Part shown: piece after piece, positions 35,248 through 43,381 of the stretch
Position numbering within the stretch: the stretch's first letter is position 1
How the letters are laid out: each line of letters begins with the position of its first letter
Made by a program: the position numbers and the translations under genes
The notes under the pieces: model-generated
What the model was told of the DNA's origin: nothing
Databases searched by the model: none
Seen by the model: the letters and a program-made list of their open reading frames with translations, nothing else
Assembly: GCA_002427745.1 (NCBI GenBank)
Contig: DIYF01000146.1
Coordinates: 69,707-133,706, forward strand
Length of the DNA: 64,000 nt
Direction: 5' to 3'
Source of the DNA: Roseivirga sp. UBA6061
GTDB taxonomy: Bacteria; Bacteroidota; Bacteroidia; Cytophagales; Cyclobacteriaceae

Positions 35248-35300
35248 CAAAGCTAGAAAATATTCCCCACTTCTTCCCACTACTATCCACATTTTCCCAC
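35248..35300 (-). promoter_or_regulatory. dcw promoter with four MraZ boxes
   Basis: Read on the minus strand, four consecutive decamers at 35300-35261 begin GTGGG, GTGGA, GTGGG and GTGGG (GTGGGAAAAT, GTGGATAGTA, GTGGGAAGAA, GTGGGGAATA). Ten-base spacing is the arrangement known for MraZ. A -7 box TAGCTTTG follows at 35255-35248, 19 bp before the mraZ ATG. The boxes cover the -33 region, which suggests repression. Confidence 0.8.
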
Positions 35301-35587
35301 TTTTCTCTAAAACTATTGATTTAGTAAACCAAAAACAACCCCGGACGAAATATTTGTTAATGCAAGGACCTTCCAGTACTACATCCACAACACACTGACA
35401 AACTGGCACTTACACAAAATCACACTTCAGATCACTCAGGTAAAAAAGCAAAATGTGAGAAAGTGGAGGGAAGTGGAACATTTCCCCAAAGGCACCTGAA
35501 TTGATTACCCGAACTATTGAAAAGAGTACCGGTTAAAGCTCAAAAACCTGCAACGTGTCAAAAAGTGGGATATGATGGAGCAGGCAT
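35301..35587. other. Intergenic region upstream of the dcw promoter
   Basis: No coding frame is convincing here. A second, less regular set of GTGG words lies on the plus strand at about 35455-35480 (GTGAGAAA, GTGGAGGGAA, GTGGAACATT) and a single GTGGG near 35566. They may be accidental or distal MraZ contacts. Confidence 0.4.
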
Positions 35588-35621
35588 AAAAAAAGAACGA
35601 CCTGCCAAAGCAAGTCGTTCT
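35588..35621 (-). terminator. Rho-independent terminator of the OmpA-family gene
   Basis: AGAACGAC (35594-35601) pairs with GTCGTTCT (35614-35621); on the minus strand the stem runs into seven T residues. It lies 47 bp past the OmpA gene stop and isolates it from the dcw promoter. Confidence 0.85.
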
Positions 35622-35667
35622 GTATTTTGAATCATCCCCCTACCTTTGAGAGGACAATATGCTTTTC

Positions 35668-37002
35668 TTAGAGGGCTCTGATGATCACCCTACCGGCCGT
35701 ACCGGTAACTCTCGGAGTTCCGCGGATACTGTTGATGAACCTGTACGGACTTACGCCTTTTCTGATCATATAATTTCTGATGATCACCACTCGTTTTCTG
35801 GCCAGCTCAAAATTTTCCTGTGAAGAAAGGCCTCTGTCGCCATAGCCATTCAGCTCAACTTTGAAGGATTCATCTCCAAGCATCATCTCTGCCAGTTGAT
35901 CCAGTGCAGCTCGTTGCTCTGGTCTGATGACATCACTACCAGGGTTGAAGGCCACAAACTCCAGTGGCAGTCTGTAAATATCATTCGGATCGACTTCCGG
36001 AGCCCTTCCAGGTCTCACCAGCGGATCAGTGGTCACAGGCGTGGTAACTGTTGTATCGCCTTTCACCGGCTCTTCAGTTTTGACAGGCTCTTCCGGTTCT
36101 TTCGGAGCATCAGGATCTACCTTACAACCACTAAACTGACCAGCCTCATTTGGACACTTATCTTCGGCATCGGGCACACCGTCACCATCAGTATCCACTA
36201 CTTCAGGACAACCTCCGTCAGCACCTGCCTGTCCGGGACATTTATCATCCTTATCCGGTATTCCGTCTCCATCCTGATCAGGACAACCATTGACAGTTCC
36301 TGCCACATCCGGACATTCATCCTCAAGATCCATCACTCCGTCTCCGTCACGATCAGGATACGGACAACCATCATTATCTTTAGGTCCAAAATCAAGAGGA
36401 CAACCATCTTTATGGTCTGGTGTTCCGTCACCGTCTGAGTCGGCTTTCTTTTTAAGTGAGAAGCTTGCACCTATTGAAAACTCACGGTAGCTCACAGAAC
36501 TATTGATTCTATAGGCAGCAGAAGCGGTCATTTTAAAGCGATCGTTGACCCGGAAATCAAACCCTAACATGGGTGAACCAACCAGGTCAGTCCCTTTTTC
36601 TTCCGGCAAGGCAGTATCGTTGAAAGAAATCACCCCGAGCCCCAAACCAATGAAGGGGGCAAACTTTGCGTCTTCAGACAAAAGGCTGCCATTTGCAAAC
36701 TTGTACTTTCCTATCAGCTGGCCACCAAAGAGGTTTGCCCTGCTTCGTTCTCCTTCTGAATCATAAACTTTACCCACTGAGAAAGACAAGGCCAGATTAA
36801 ACGAGCTCGTCAAATACCTTTCAATTCCAAAACTGACTCCCGGCCCTTCTGTGCTCACTGCACCATTAAGCGGGATTCTTAGTACAGATCCGTACTGATT
36901 ATTATTGTAAGCAATGCTTAACCAGTTCTTGTCATCATTTGTTTGTGCACTGAGATTGAAATAAAAAATACATGCAATCAGAGTTAATAAGTACTTCTTC
37001 AT
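35668..37002 (-). CDS. OmpA-family outer-membrane protein with thrombospondin type 3 repeats
   Basis: A 444-residue exported protein. After the signal peptide (MKKYLLTLIACIFYFNLSA) comes a region of alternating beta strands up to about residue 185, likely an eight-stranded barrel. Residues about 188-295 hold four thrombospondin type 3, Ca2+-binding repeats (DSDGDGTPDHKDGCP, DRDGDGVMDLEDECP, DQDGDGIPDKDDKCP, DTDGDGVPDAEDKCP). A Pro/Glu/Thr linker follows, then a C-terminal OmpA-like peptidoglycan-binding domain (about 345-440, GYGDRGLSSQENFELARKR). Such proteins join the outer membrane to the cell wall. It is monocistronic. Confidence 0.92.
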   Translation of the reverse strand: MKKYLLTLIACIFYFNLSAQTNDDKNWLSIAYNNNQYGSVLRIPLNGAVSTEGPGVSFGIERYLTSSFNLALSFSVGKVYDSEGERSRANLFGGQLIGKYKFANGSLLSEDAKFAPFIGLGLGVISFNDTALPEEKGTDLVGSPMLGFDFRVNDRFKMTASAAYRINSSVSYREFSIGASFSLKKKADSDGDGTPDHKDGCPLDFGPKDNDGCPYPDRDGDGVMDLEDECPDVAGTVNGCPDQDGDGIPDKDDKCPGQAGADGGCPEVVDTDGDGVPDAEDKCPNEAGQFSGCKVDPDAPKEPEEPVKTEEPVKGDTTVTTPVTTDPLVRPGRAPEVDPNDIYRLPLEFVAFNPGSDVIRPEQRAALDQLAEMMLGDESFKVELNGYGDRGLSSQENFELARKRVVIIRNYMIRKGVSPYRFINSIRGTPRVTGTAGRVIIRAL

Positions 37003-37132
37003 CAGTAGGGAAATTGAAAAAGGGTCCAGAGCCTATGGCAATATAATGGGTTTTGTCTTGAACGGGTAGTTTTTAATGCGAAGAAAATCTATCTGTCCCC
37101 ACAAGGTCTCATCCATTTGTCATTTTTCATCT

Positions 37133-38278
37133 TCATTTTTTCGTATTTACCCCCTGCTCACCATAAACAGACATAAATTGCCCGGTATACTCCCCCAGTT
37201 CAGGAGGGGGTGACAAATCAATCCCGGTCGACTGCCCCTGGGGCATGGCCATAAACGTCTTTACCCCCTGCTTCGCCTCACTTTTGATCAGCCAGTGGTC
37301 AGGGGCTGCTTCAAAAACCTCATTTATTTTGCGCACGATACCAACAGGCACGGCTCTCCGGTTCAGTTCATCTATAAGCTCTTCAGCCCTATGCTGTCTA
37401 ATCACTTCAGATAACTCCCGATTTAAATATGTACGATTCGCCACCCGGGCAGAGTTATGCTTAAACTCTGCCGCCTGATGGAGACGGACACCTAATACCT
37501 CATTTAAAAGCTCAAACTGACGATCATTCCCGACAGCCAGAATGATGCGTTTGTTATCGGCCGTTTCGAATACATCACCATAAGGAGCAATATTGGGATG
37601 TTCATTACCACTTCTCACAGGTACCTTACCACCCACCAGCCAGTTAGCTCCCTGATTGGCAAGTGAACTTACTGCTGCATCAATCAACGAAACAGGCACA
37701 TAATCTCCCCTGCCGGAACTAAGCCGGTTAATAAGCGCTATCAAAATTCCTTGCTTCAGGTGATGAGCGGCCAGCACATCAACCAGTGCTACCGGCATTT
37801 TCAGAGGACCTCCGTCTTTCTCCCCGTTGATACTCATAAATCCTGATTCTGCCTGAATAACCGCATCATAACCAACACGGTCATCGTCAACACCAAAGCC
37901 TGTAATATGACCATAGATGAGGCGCGGATTGAGAGCTGAAAGAGTTTCATAATCCACCTTAAGCTTTTGTGAGTCTCCGGGTTTATAGCTTGCAATGAGA
38001 ATATCCGCCCCGGCTATCAATCTGTGAAGTGCCTCAAGGCTCTCATCCTGCCTCAAGTCCAGCAGTACAGACTTCTTTCCCCAGTTGACGGAGGAAAAGT
38101 AAGAAGAGACACTTCCTGTTCTTTTTTCACCTTTAAACAGCCAGGAACGGGTGACATCACCCTGAGTACCGGGGTTTTCGATCTTGATGACCTCTGCCCC
38201 GAGCTCTGCAAAAAACTGCCCTACTGAAGGTCCTGCCAGCACGGAGGCCAGCTCAACCACTTTAAGATTCCCGAACAT
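37133..38278 (-). CDS. CaiB/BaiF-family (class III) CoA transferase
   Basis: A 381-residue class III CoA transferase. The start MFGNLKVVELASVLAGPSVG and the following FAELGAEVIKIENPGTQGD are typical. The catalytic Asp is expected in the GYDAVIQAESGFMSING segment near 140-156, and the SGRGDYVPVSLIDAAVSSLA motif is near 187-206. Members transfer CoA between carboxylic acids, or racemise 2-methylacyl-CoA; which one applies cannot be decided here. It is transcribed alone, divergent from the lipoprotein at 38394. Confidence 0.9.
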   Translation of the reverse strand: MFGNLKVVELASVLAGPSVGQFFAELGAEVIKIENPGTQGDVTRSWLFKGEKRTGSVSSYFSSVNWGKKSVLLDLRQDESLEALHRLIAGADILIASYKPGDSQKLKVDYETLSALNPRLIYGHITGFGVDDDRVGYDAVIQAESGFMSINGEKDGGPLKMPVALVDVLAAHHLKQGILIALINRLSSGRGDYVPVSLIDAAVSSLANQGANWLVGGKVPVRSGNEHPNIAPYGDVFETADNKRIILAVGNDRQFELLNEVLGVRLHQAAEFKHNSARVANRTYLNRELSEVIRQHRAEELIDELNRRAVPVGIVRKINEVFEAAPDHWLIKSEAKQGVKTFMAMPQGQSTGIDLSPPPELGEYTGQFMSVYGEQGVNTKK

Positions 38279-38369
38279 TGTTCTCTTTAATTACTTCCTG
38301 ACCAAAACTAAAGATTTCAGGAGCGATATTCTCTGACATATTGAAACAATAAACATTTCCTGAATACCG

Positions 38370-38388
38370 TACTTTTGATATACTTTTG
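38370..38388 (+). promoter_or_regulatory. Tandem -7 boxes before the lipoprotein gene
   Basis: TACTTTTG occurs twice (38370-38377 and 38381-38388), 11 bp apart, each matching TAnnTTTG. With the ATG at 38394, the first box would give a leader of only about ten bases and the second a leaderless message. Confidence 0.5.
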
Positions 38389-38393
38389 TGACT

Positions 38394-38972
38394 ATGGCAA
38401 AAATCACCAGGAGTCTTGTTTTCTTATTTATGAGCCTTGGGCTTTTCTCTTGCGGTTCGGATGATTCGGGCGAAGAAGAAACGAGTGATCTGATTTTGTA
38501 TAAAATCGACTACACTACACAGGCTTTTGAGGGAGGAATCAGCTTTTCCCCCAGAAGAATTGCCGGTGGATTTAATACTCAAATCCCACTTGAGATCGAT
38601 AAGGAACCGGCCACCATGGACACCGATGGCTCTGTCGTCCTCATCTACGAACCGACCCTCGATCAGGTTTTTCAAGGGGCCTTATCGCTGGAGGGAGAAG
38701 CGAATATTTTCTTCCCCAGCTTCATAGAACCGGGTGACTTTCTGGAACTGAACACTCCTGTTGCCTTCCCATCAGGCACCCAGGTTCAATCAATTGACGG
38801 TGACCACTCACAAGCCCCTATTGCCGACATATGGAGTGCCATCTCTCGCCTGGGACTTACCGAGTTTCTGCTGAATAACGACACACAGATCGGGCTTTTT
38901 CTATATCAGCCAAGCGAAGATCCTGGTTTTTCTGAGAACTGGGACTGGATACTGATGCTCTACAACCCATAG
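38394..38972 (+). CDS. Hypothetical lipoprotein
   Basis: A 192-residue lipoprotein of unrecognised family. The signal peptide MAKITRSLVFLFMSLG ends in a lipobox LFSCGSDD, with acidic residues after the cysteine as found in surface-exposed lipoproteins of this phylum. The mature part is beta-rich, acidic and includes a PATMDTDGSVVLIYEPTLDQ segment and a Trp-rich C-terminus. I prefer ATG at 38394 to the GTG two codons earlier. It faces the CoA transferase gene divergently and is followed by two other lipoproteins. Confidence 0.75.
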   Translation: MAKITRSLVFLFMSLGLFSCGSDDSGEEETSDLILYKIDYTTQAFEGGISFSPRRIAGGFNTQIPLEIDKEPATMDTDGSVVLIYEPTLDQVFQGALSLEGEANIFFPSFIEPGDFLELNTPVAFPSGTQVQSIDGDHSQAPIADIWSAISRLGLTEFLLNNDTQIGLFLYQPSEDPGFSENWDWILMLYNP

Positions 38973-39083
38973 TCGTCAACCCTTGTAGGTTCCTGATTTA
39001 CTGCACTTTAAAAAAGCCGGTCACAGTTAAGGTTAATTCCCTAACTTAGTTGTCACTCTTTTGAAAACCGTAAACTATCTACT

Positions 39084-39482
39084 ATGAAGACTTCTGTCAA
39101 GGTATTATACGCCCTGGCCTTTATCACTATTATCTCGTCTTGTGCGAGTACAGAAGGCACTACAAATCAACCCAAAGATTTTTCAAGTTATACCGACCTG
39201 GCGGCTGCCCTGCGTAGTATTGGTGGCTTGCAGGTGAGCGGAACGGGAGACAACATTATTGTGACCCTCAGAGGTATGAGCACCATTAAGCTCAATACCC
39301 AGCCCCTCTATGTAGTGAATAACATACCGGTAGGTAACGCTTACTCTGATGCCAACTCTATGGTCAATCCGAGTGAGATCACCTCCATCAGAGTATTGAG
39401 GGGAGCTTCAGCCACCACCATCTATGGAGAAGACGGTAACGCTGGTGTAATTGTGATAAAAACAAAGGTATCCACCAACTGA
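39084..39482 (+). CDS. Barrel-less TonB-receptor plug-domain lipoprotein (copy 1)
   Basis: A 132-residue lipoprotein: signal peptide, then lipobox ISSCAST with Cys20. The remaining ~110 residues resemble only the plug domain of SusC/RagA-type TonB-dependent receptors: DLAAALRSIGGLQVSG, an IIVTLRGMSTIK block, QPLYVVNNIPVGN, then the DPSEI-like NPSEITSIRVLRGASATTIYG and GNAGVIVIKTK. There is no TonB box or 22-strand barrel. It is a tandem paralogue of the next gene. Function is unknown; it may act as a periplasmic or surface decoy, cap or assembly partner, which is speculation. Confidence 0.8.
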   Translation: MKTSVKVLYALAFITIISSCASTEGTTNQPKDFSSYTDLAAALRSIGGLQVSGTGDNIIVTLRGMSTIKLNTQPLYVVNNIPVGNAYSDANSMVNPSEITSIRVLRGASATTIYGEDGNAGVIVIKTKVSTN

Positions 39483-39506
39483 CAAAAAGCTCTGGCCAAT
39501 CGGCAC

Positions 39507-39538
39507 GAACTGAATTGGTTTTTACTAAAAACCAGTTC
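39507..39538. repeat. Imperfect inverted repeat between the plug-domain genes
   Basis: GAACTG...CAGTTC encloses GGTTTTTA/TAAAAACC, with a four-base AATT bulge. It lies 24 bp after the first plug gene. No T run follows on the plus strand, so it is at best a weak terminator or an mRNA-stabilising hairpin. Confidence 0.45.
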
Positions 39539-39625
39539 ATTCAAGCTAACGCAGCCCGGCTTACCGCTATTGCTTAAAAGCCTGATTTACATTAACTTTA
39601 ATTACAGAACCGAGTTGAAAAGAAT

Positions 39626-40060
39626 ATGAAAGCCTACCTGAAAACCACCCTTATTTTTGCCGCTCTTTGCCTGGTTGCCAGCTGCGCCAGCACTGACGAT
39701 TATAATAAAAAGGTTAAAGACTTTTCTCAATATTCAAATCTGGCAGAGGCGATCAGGAGTGTAGGAGGTGTTCAGGTAACAGGAGGCAACACTATGGCTG
39801 GTGTAAATCAGGCTGTGATTACCCTGAGAGGTCAGTCAAGTCTTTTTCTGGATACGCAACCTCTCTATGTGGTAGATAATGTACCTATCGGCAACAACTA
39901 CAATGTGGCCAATAACCTGGTGCACCCTACCAACATTGTCTCGATCAGAATTATTCGCGGTACAACCGGCAGCGCCATCTATGGTGAGGATGCCAACAGT
40001 GGTGTAATTATCATCAGAACCAAAGATTATCAGGCTAAAAAAGGAGGACCTACCGGGTAA
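39626..40060 (+). CDS. Barrel-less TonB-receptor plug-domain lipoprotein (copy 2)
   Basis: A 144-residue lipoprotein paralogous to the gene at 39084, about 145 bp downstream. The signal peptide ends in VASCAST with the modified Cys near residue 20. The plug-like blocks recur in the same order: NLAEAIRSVGGVQVTGG, VITLRGQSSLFLDTQ, PLYVVDNVPIGN, NIVSIRIIRGTTGSAIYGED and NSGVIIIRTKD. It has a slightly longer, Lys/Gly-rich tail. As in copy 1 there is no barrel. The duplication and conserved spacing of motifs argue both are functional genes and not receptor fragments. Confidence 0.8.
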   Translation: MKAYLKTTLIFAALCLVASCASTDDYNKKVKDFSQYSNLAEAIRSVGGVQVTGGNTMAGVNQAVITLRGQSSLFLDTQPLYVVDNVPIGNNYNVANNLVHPTNIVSIRIIRGTTGSAIYGEDANSGVIIIRTKDYQAKKGGPTG

Positions 40061-40072
40061 TCCTCAGGCAAT

Positions 40073-41047
40073 CTATCTGGTTCTTTCGATTGTGTAAGTC
40101 ACCAATTCCCCGAGAGATGTCCGGTAGTCAGAAGCGGGAAAAAGCTGTAGCAATTCCTGAGCCTTGTTGAAGTAAGACTGCATCACCCCTTTGGCATACT
40201 CTATACCACCGGAGGATTTCACAAAATCTATCACCTCTCTTACTTTGCCTGGCTGATCACTCTTGTTCTTGATCAGTCTGATAATATGCCTGCGTTTGCT
40301 GCTGTCGGCTTTTTGAAGGGCATAAATCAGGGGCAATGTCATCTTCTTCTCCTTAATGTCTATGCCCAGCGGCTTCCCGATCTCTTCCACCCCGTAATCG
40401 AACAGGTCGTCTTTGATCTGGAAAGCCATTCCTACATTAAGGCCAAACTCCTTCATCCTGTTGATATCATCCTCTGTAGCACCTGAAGCCGCGGCTCCTA
40501 CGGCACAGCAAGAAGCAATGAGGGAGGCGGTTTTCTGTCTTATCACTTCATAATACACCTCTTCGGTAATGTCCAGATTTCTGGCCTTGGCCATCTGCAG
40601 CAACTCGCCCTCACTCATTTCGCGCACAGCTTCTGAAACGATTTTAAGCAGGTCAAAGTCACCATTATCCACTGACAGGAGTAGCCCTCTTGACAAGAGA
40701 AAGTCACCCACTAAAACAGCAATTTTATTCTTCCAGAGGGCATTGATAGAGAAGAAGTTTCTGCGGTAGTTTGAATCATCCACCACATCATCGTGCACAA
40801 GTGAGGCTGTGTGCAAAAGCTCGATCAGAGAAGCTCCGCGATAGGTCCTTTCGGAAATGGTACCGACCACTCCGGCAGAAAGAAAGACAAACATGGGTCT
40901 CATCTGCTTGCCCTTCCGTTTGACGATATAATCCATGATCTTATCCAGTAAAAAGACCTTGCTTTTCATGAATGACCTGAACTTAATCTCAAACTCACCC
41001 ATTTCAGTATTGATGGGTGCCTGTATATCTTTGAGTCGAAGTGGCAT
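40073..41047 (-). CDS. Trans-polyprenyl diphosphate synthase
   Basis: A 324-residue prenyl elongase of the IspB/HepT type, probably making the menaquinone side chain. First Asp-rich motif LLHTASLVHDDVVDD near 76-90, second QIKDDLFDYG near 212-221, with GKPLGIDIKEKKMTLPLIYA following. The residues before the first DDxxD (His-Thr-Ala-Ser-Leu) fit a long-chain enzyme. It converges with plug copy 2, the stops being 12 bp apart. Product length cannot be read from sequence. Confidence 0.92.
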   Translation of the reverse strand: MPLRLKDIQAPINTEMGEFEIKFRSFMKSKVFLLDKIMDYIVKRKGKQMRPMFVFLSAGVVGTISERTYRGASLIELLHTASLVHDDVVDDSNYRRNFFSINALWKNKIAVLVGDFLLSRGLLLSVDNGDFDLLKIVSEAVREMSEGELLQMAKARNLDITEEVYYEVIRQKTASLIASCCAVGAAASGATEDDINRMKEFGLNVGMAFQIKDDLFDYGVEEIGKPLGIDIKEKKMTLPLIYALQKADSSKRRHIIRLIKNKSDQPGKVREVIDFVKSSGGIEYAKGVMQSYFNKAQELLQLFPASDYRTSLGELVTYTIERTR

Positions 41048-41159
41048 TAGTTAATAAGGAGGTACAATAATAACAGGTAAAGCCCCAAGGACAAAGGTTA
41101 TCAATTCTTATTTAGAAAAGGGAATCGGGCCTTTCAGATCTGCGACTGCCCCACTCAAA

Positions 41160-42128
41160 TCAGAGATTTCGGGAGCGCAAACGAATCATCAACTCAAAGC
41201 CGACATAGGAATGCACTTTTGCTCCTTTCACTTCTTCGCTGAGCCAGTTATAGGTCATTTTAAAAGTGGTATTTACGCTACTCGCTGCCCAGCCCACTCT
41301 AAACCGCTGCACACTCGTATAAATATCTTCTGTATGGGGACTATTGTCGTTCCAAAGGCTGCCCTGAATAGTCACATTATGTCCCACCCATTGAGCTCCG
41401 TAGCCAAGAAAGAAATAAGCATGTCGGTCAAACCCGTTCCTTCTCCGGCCAATGATCGCATTTTTAAATGCAGACTCATCGAGCGACTGCAGCTTACCAA
41501 AACGAATATCAGCCTGCTGCATGGCATTGATAAAGCCCGTACCAAGCATAGCACTTGAGGTGGCAATAAGATCTATGCTGTTTTTGAGGAGAGGGAACTG
41601 GTAGCTATAGCTCCCCTTCAGGTTAAAGACCAGTTCGTTTCTTATCTGATAGCCCCAGCCCTGAGGTTCCGGGAAACCAAAATTTCGATGATACCATGTC
41701 TGGAATCCATCAGCACCGGAGATATCTCCTATTACTCCCAGCTCAGCTCCGTAAGAAAGCAGTTGATTAGGTTTCGGAAAATCAGAAACCGTCAGCCCTG
41801 TATATAACCAACCAGCATAGGGCCTGTCAAAATCGGCTATATCCGTAAGTGTCAGATCTTTTGGTGTATAAAATTTCTGAGAGAGTTCAATCTCAATAAT
41901 CCGCTTGGTTTCTTCTTTATGTCTGATTCCCAGAAAAGTACTTTTCTCCGGTACAAACCGAAAATGAATCAGTGCACCATTGGAGTAATACCGGTCGGTA
42001 TTCTGTAGCAGATATACATCATTCTCGGTGGTAATAGACAGTTCCTGACGGTAGTAATCGGACTGAGCGATTAACCCCGAAACAGTAATACAGGAAATGA
42101 CGCAGCAAAAAAAGAATCTCCTGAACAT
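41160..42128 (-). CDS. LpxR-like outer-membrane lipid A deacylase family protein
   Basis: A 322-residue exported beta-barrel protein of the LpxR family (DUF2219), which in Salmonella removes the 3'-acyloxyacyl chain of lipid A. Signal peptide: MFRRFFFCCVISCITVSGLIA. Family motifs: TTENDVYLLQNTDRYYSNG near 31-49 (Asn and Asp of the active site), FDRPYAGWLYTG near 100-111, and the GADGFQTWYHRNFGFPEPQG segment near 139-158 with the expected catalytic His. Later strands are regular and the chain ends in a basic RLRSRNL. Enzymatic activity here is inferred. It diverges from the BioF-like gene with 65 bp between. Confidence 0.85.
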   Translation of the reverse strand: MFRRFFFCCVISCITVSGLIAQSDYYRQELSITTENDVYLLQNTDRYYSNGALIHFRFVPEKSTFLGIRHKEETKRIIEIELSQKFYTPKDLTLTDIADFDRPYAGWLYTGLTVSDFPKPNQLLSYGAELGVIGDISGADGFQTWYHRNFGFPEPQGWGYQIRNELVFNLKGSYSYQFPLLKNSIDLIATSSAMLGTGFINAMQQADIRFGKLQSLDESAFKNAIIGRRRNGFDRHAYFFLGYGAQWVGHNVTIQGSLWNDNSPHTEDIYTSVQRFRVGWAASSVNTTFKMTYNWLSEEVKGAKVHSYVGFELMIRLRSRNL

Positions 42129-42193
42129 AGCAGATTGATGACGGCCGTAAAAGTCTTAATAATTTATAATTTTACCCACGTTTCCCAGAAAAA

Positions 42194-43324
42194 ATGCCAG
42201 ATAACGAAAGTCGATTAAGTAGCCTGCTAGACAAAAGGTCTGCCAACAACAGCTACCGGACTTTGGCAGTAAGCTCCTCCGACCTGATTGACTTCTCCTC
42301 TAATGACTACCTGGGACTGGCTCGGTCTGAAGAACTAAAATCGAAGATACTCAAGGCTTACACTGAGTCAGCATCTGTGAAAAACGGCTCTACCGGTTCA
42401 AGATTACTGACAGGCACCTCACCCGCACTTGAAAGCACTGAAGCACAACTGTCAGGCCTTTTTCAATCAGAGGCCGGGCTTTTTTTCAACTCAGGCTATA
42501 TGGCCAACCTGGCCTTTTTCTCTGCCGTGCCTCAGAAGGGAGATACGGTACTCTATGATGAATTGTCACATGCCTGTATCAAAGATGGTTGCCGACTGAG
42601 CCTGGCACAAAAATTTCCCTTCCGGCACAATGACCTTGACCAGTTAGAGCAAAAACTGAAAAGAGCCTCCGGTGATATCTACATCTGCTGTGAGTCTGTG
42701 TATTCTATGGATGGAGACTTTGCCCCGCTTTCTGACCTGGCCAGCCTGGCAGAACAATACGGAGCCAGGCTGATCGTAGATGAGGCGCATAGCACCGGAG
42801 TATTCGGAGAACGGGGTTCCGGCCTGGTAAATGCTCTCGGCCTGAGAAGCAAGGTCTATGCCGTTATATACACTTTCGGCAAAGCCATGGGGGTTCATGG
42901 AGGATTTATATCAGGCAGCAAAACCCTGAGAGAATTCCTGATTAATTTTGCCCGTCCGTTTATCTATACAACAGCTCCCAGTGATTTTGAGTGTCTGGCA
43001 GTATCTGAGGCATTCAGGTACCTTGAGCAAAACAACAATTTGCAACAGGAGCTGAGGAACAGGATTACGCTTTTTCAAAGGCTCGCTTCAGGCAAGCTCC
43101 CGCTCGTACACAGCAACAGTAGTATTCAGGCCATGCTTGTGCCAGGTAACGACCATGTAAAACAGCTCAGCAAGACATTGCGCCAGCAAGGTTTTGACGT
43201 GCGTCCAATCCTGTCCCCAACAGTAAAAGAGTCTGAAGAGAGGCTTCGCATTTGCCTCCATACCTACAATGAGGAGGGAGAAATCAGCTCGTTGATAAAT
43301 ACCCTGATAACTTATCTTTCATAA
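42194..43324 (+). CDS. 8-amino-7-oxononanoate synthase-like PLP enzyme (BioF-like)
   Basis: A 376-residue alpha-oxoamine synthase, the PLP family that condenses an amino acid with an acyl-CoA. DFSSNDYLGLA near 33-43, GSTGSRLLTGT near 62-72, YDELSHACIKDGCRLS near 119-134, VDEAHSTGVFGERGSG near 193-208 and the PLP lysine Lys230 in TFGKAMGVHGG are clear. The short length and the early SSNDYLGL fit BioF (biotin synthesis), but no other bio gene is near, so serine palmitoyltransferase-like or 2-amino-3-ketobutyrate ligase activity is not excluded. Next come the glycerolipid genes. Confidence 0.85.
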   Translation: MPDNESRLSSLLDKRSANNSYRTLAVSSSDLIDFSSNDYLGLARSEELKSKILKAYTESASVKNGSTGSRLLTGTSPALESTEAQLSGLFQSEAGLFFNSGYMANLAFFSAVPQKGDTVLYDELSHACIKDGCRLSLAQKFPFRHNDLDQLEQKLKRASGDIYICCESVYSMDGDFAPLSDLASLAEQYGARLIVDEAHSTGVFGERGSGLVNALGLRSKVYAVIYTFGKAMGVHGGFISGSKTLREFLINFARPFIYTTAPSDFECLAVSEAFRYLEQNNNLQQELRNRITLFQRLASGKLPLVHSNSSIQAMLVPGNDHVKQLSKTLRQQGFDVRPILSPTVKESEERLRICLHTYNEEGEISSLINTLITYLS

Positions 43325-43357
43325 CATGATCTTAGCTGCTCAAAACAATTTTTCATC

Positions 43358-43365
43358 TATCTTTG
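43358..43365 (+). promoter_or_regulatory. -7 promoter box before the acyltransferase-gpsA operon
   Basis: TATCTTTG matches TAnnTTTG exactly and ends 17 bp before the ATG at 43382. No clear -33 TTG is placed at the usual distance. Confidence 0.45.
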
Positions 43366-43381
43366 AGGTTACGAATTTTGG

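Noticed and set aside
36130..36440. Short Asp/Gly-rich DNA repeats within the OmpA gene as a separate repeat element
   Set aside because: They simply encode the thrombospondin type 3 repeats of the protein.
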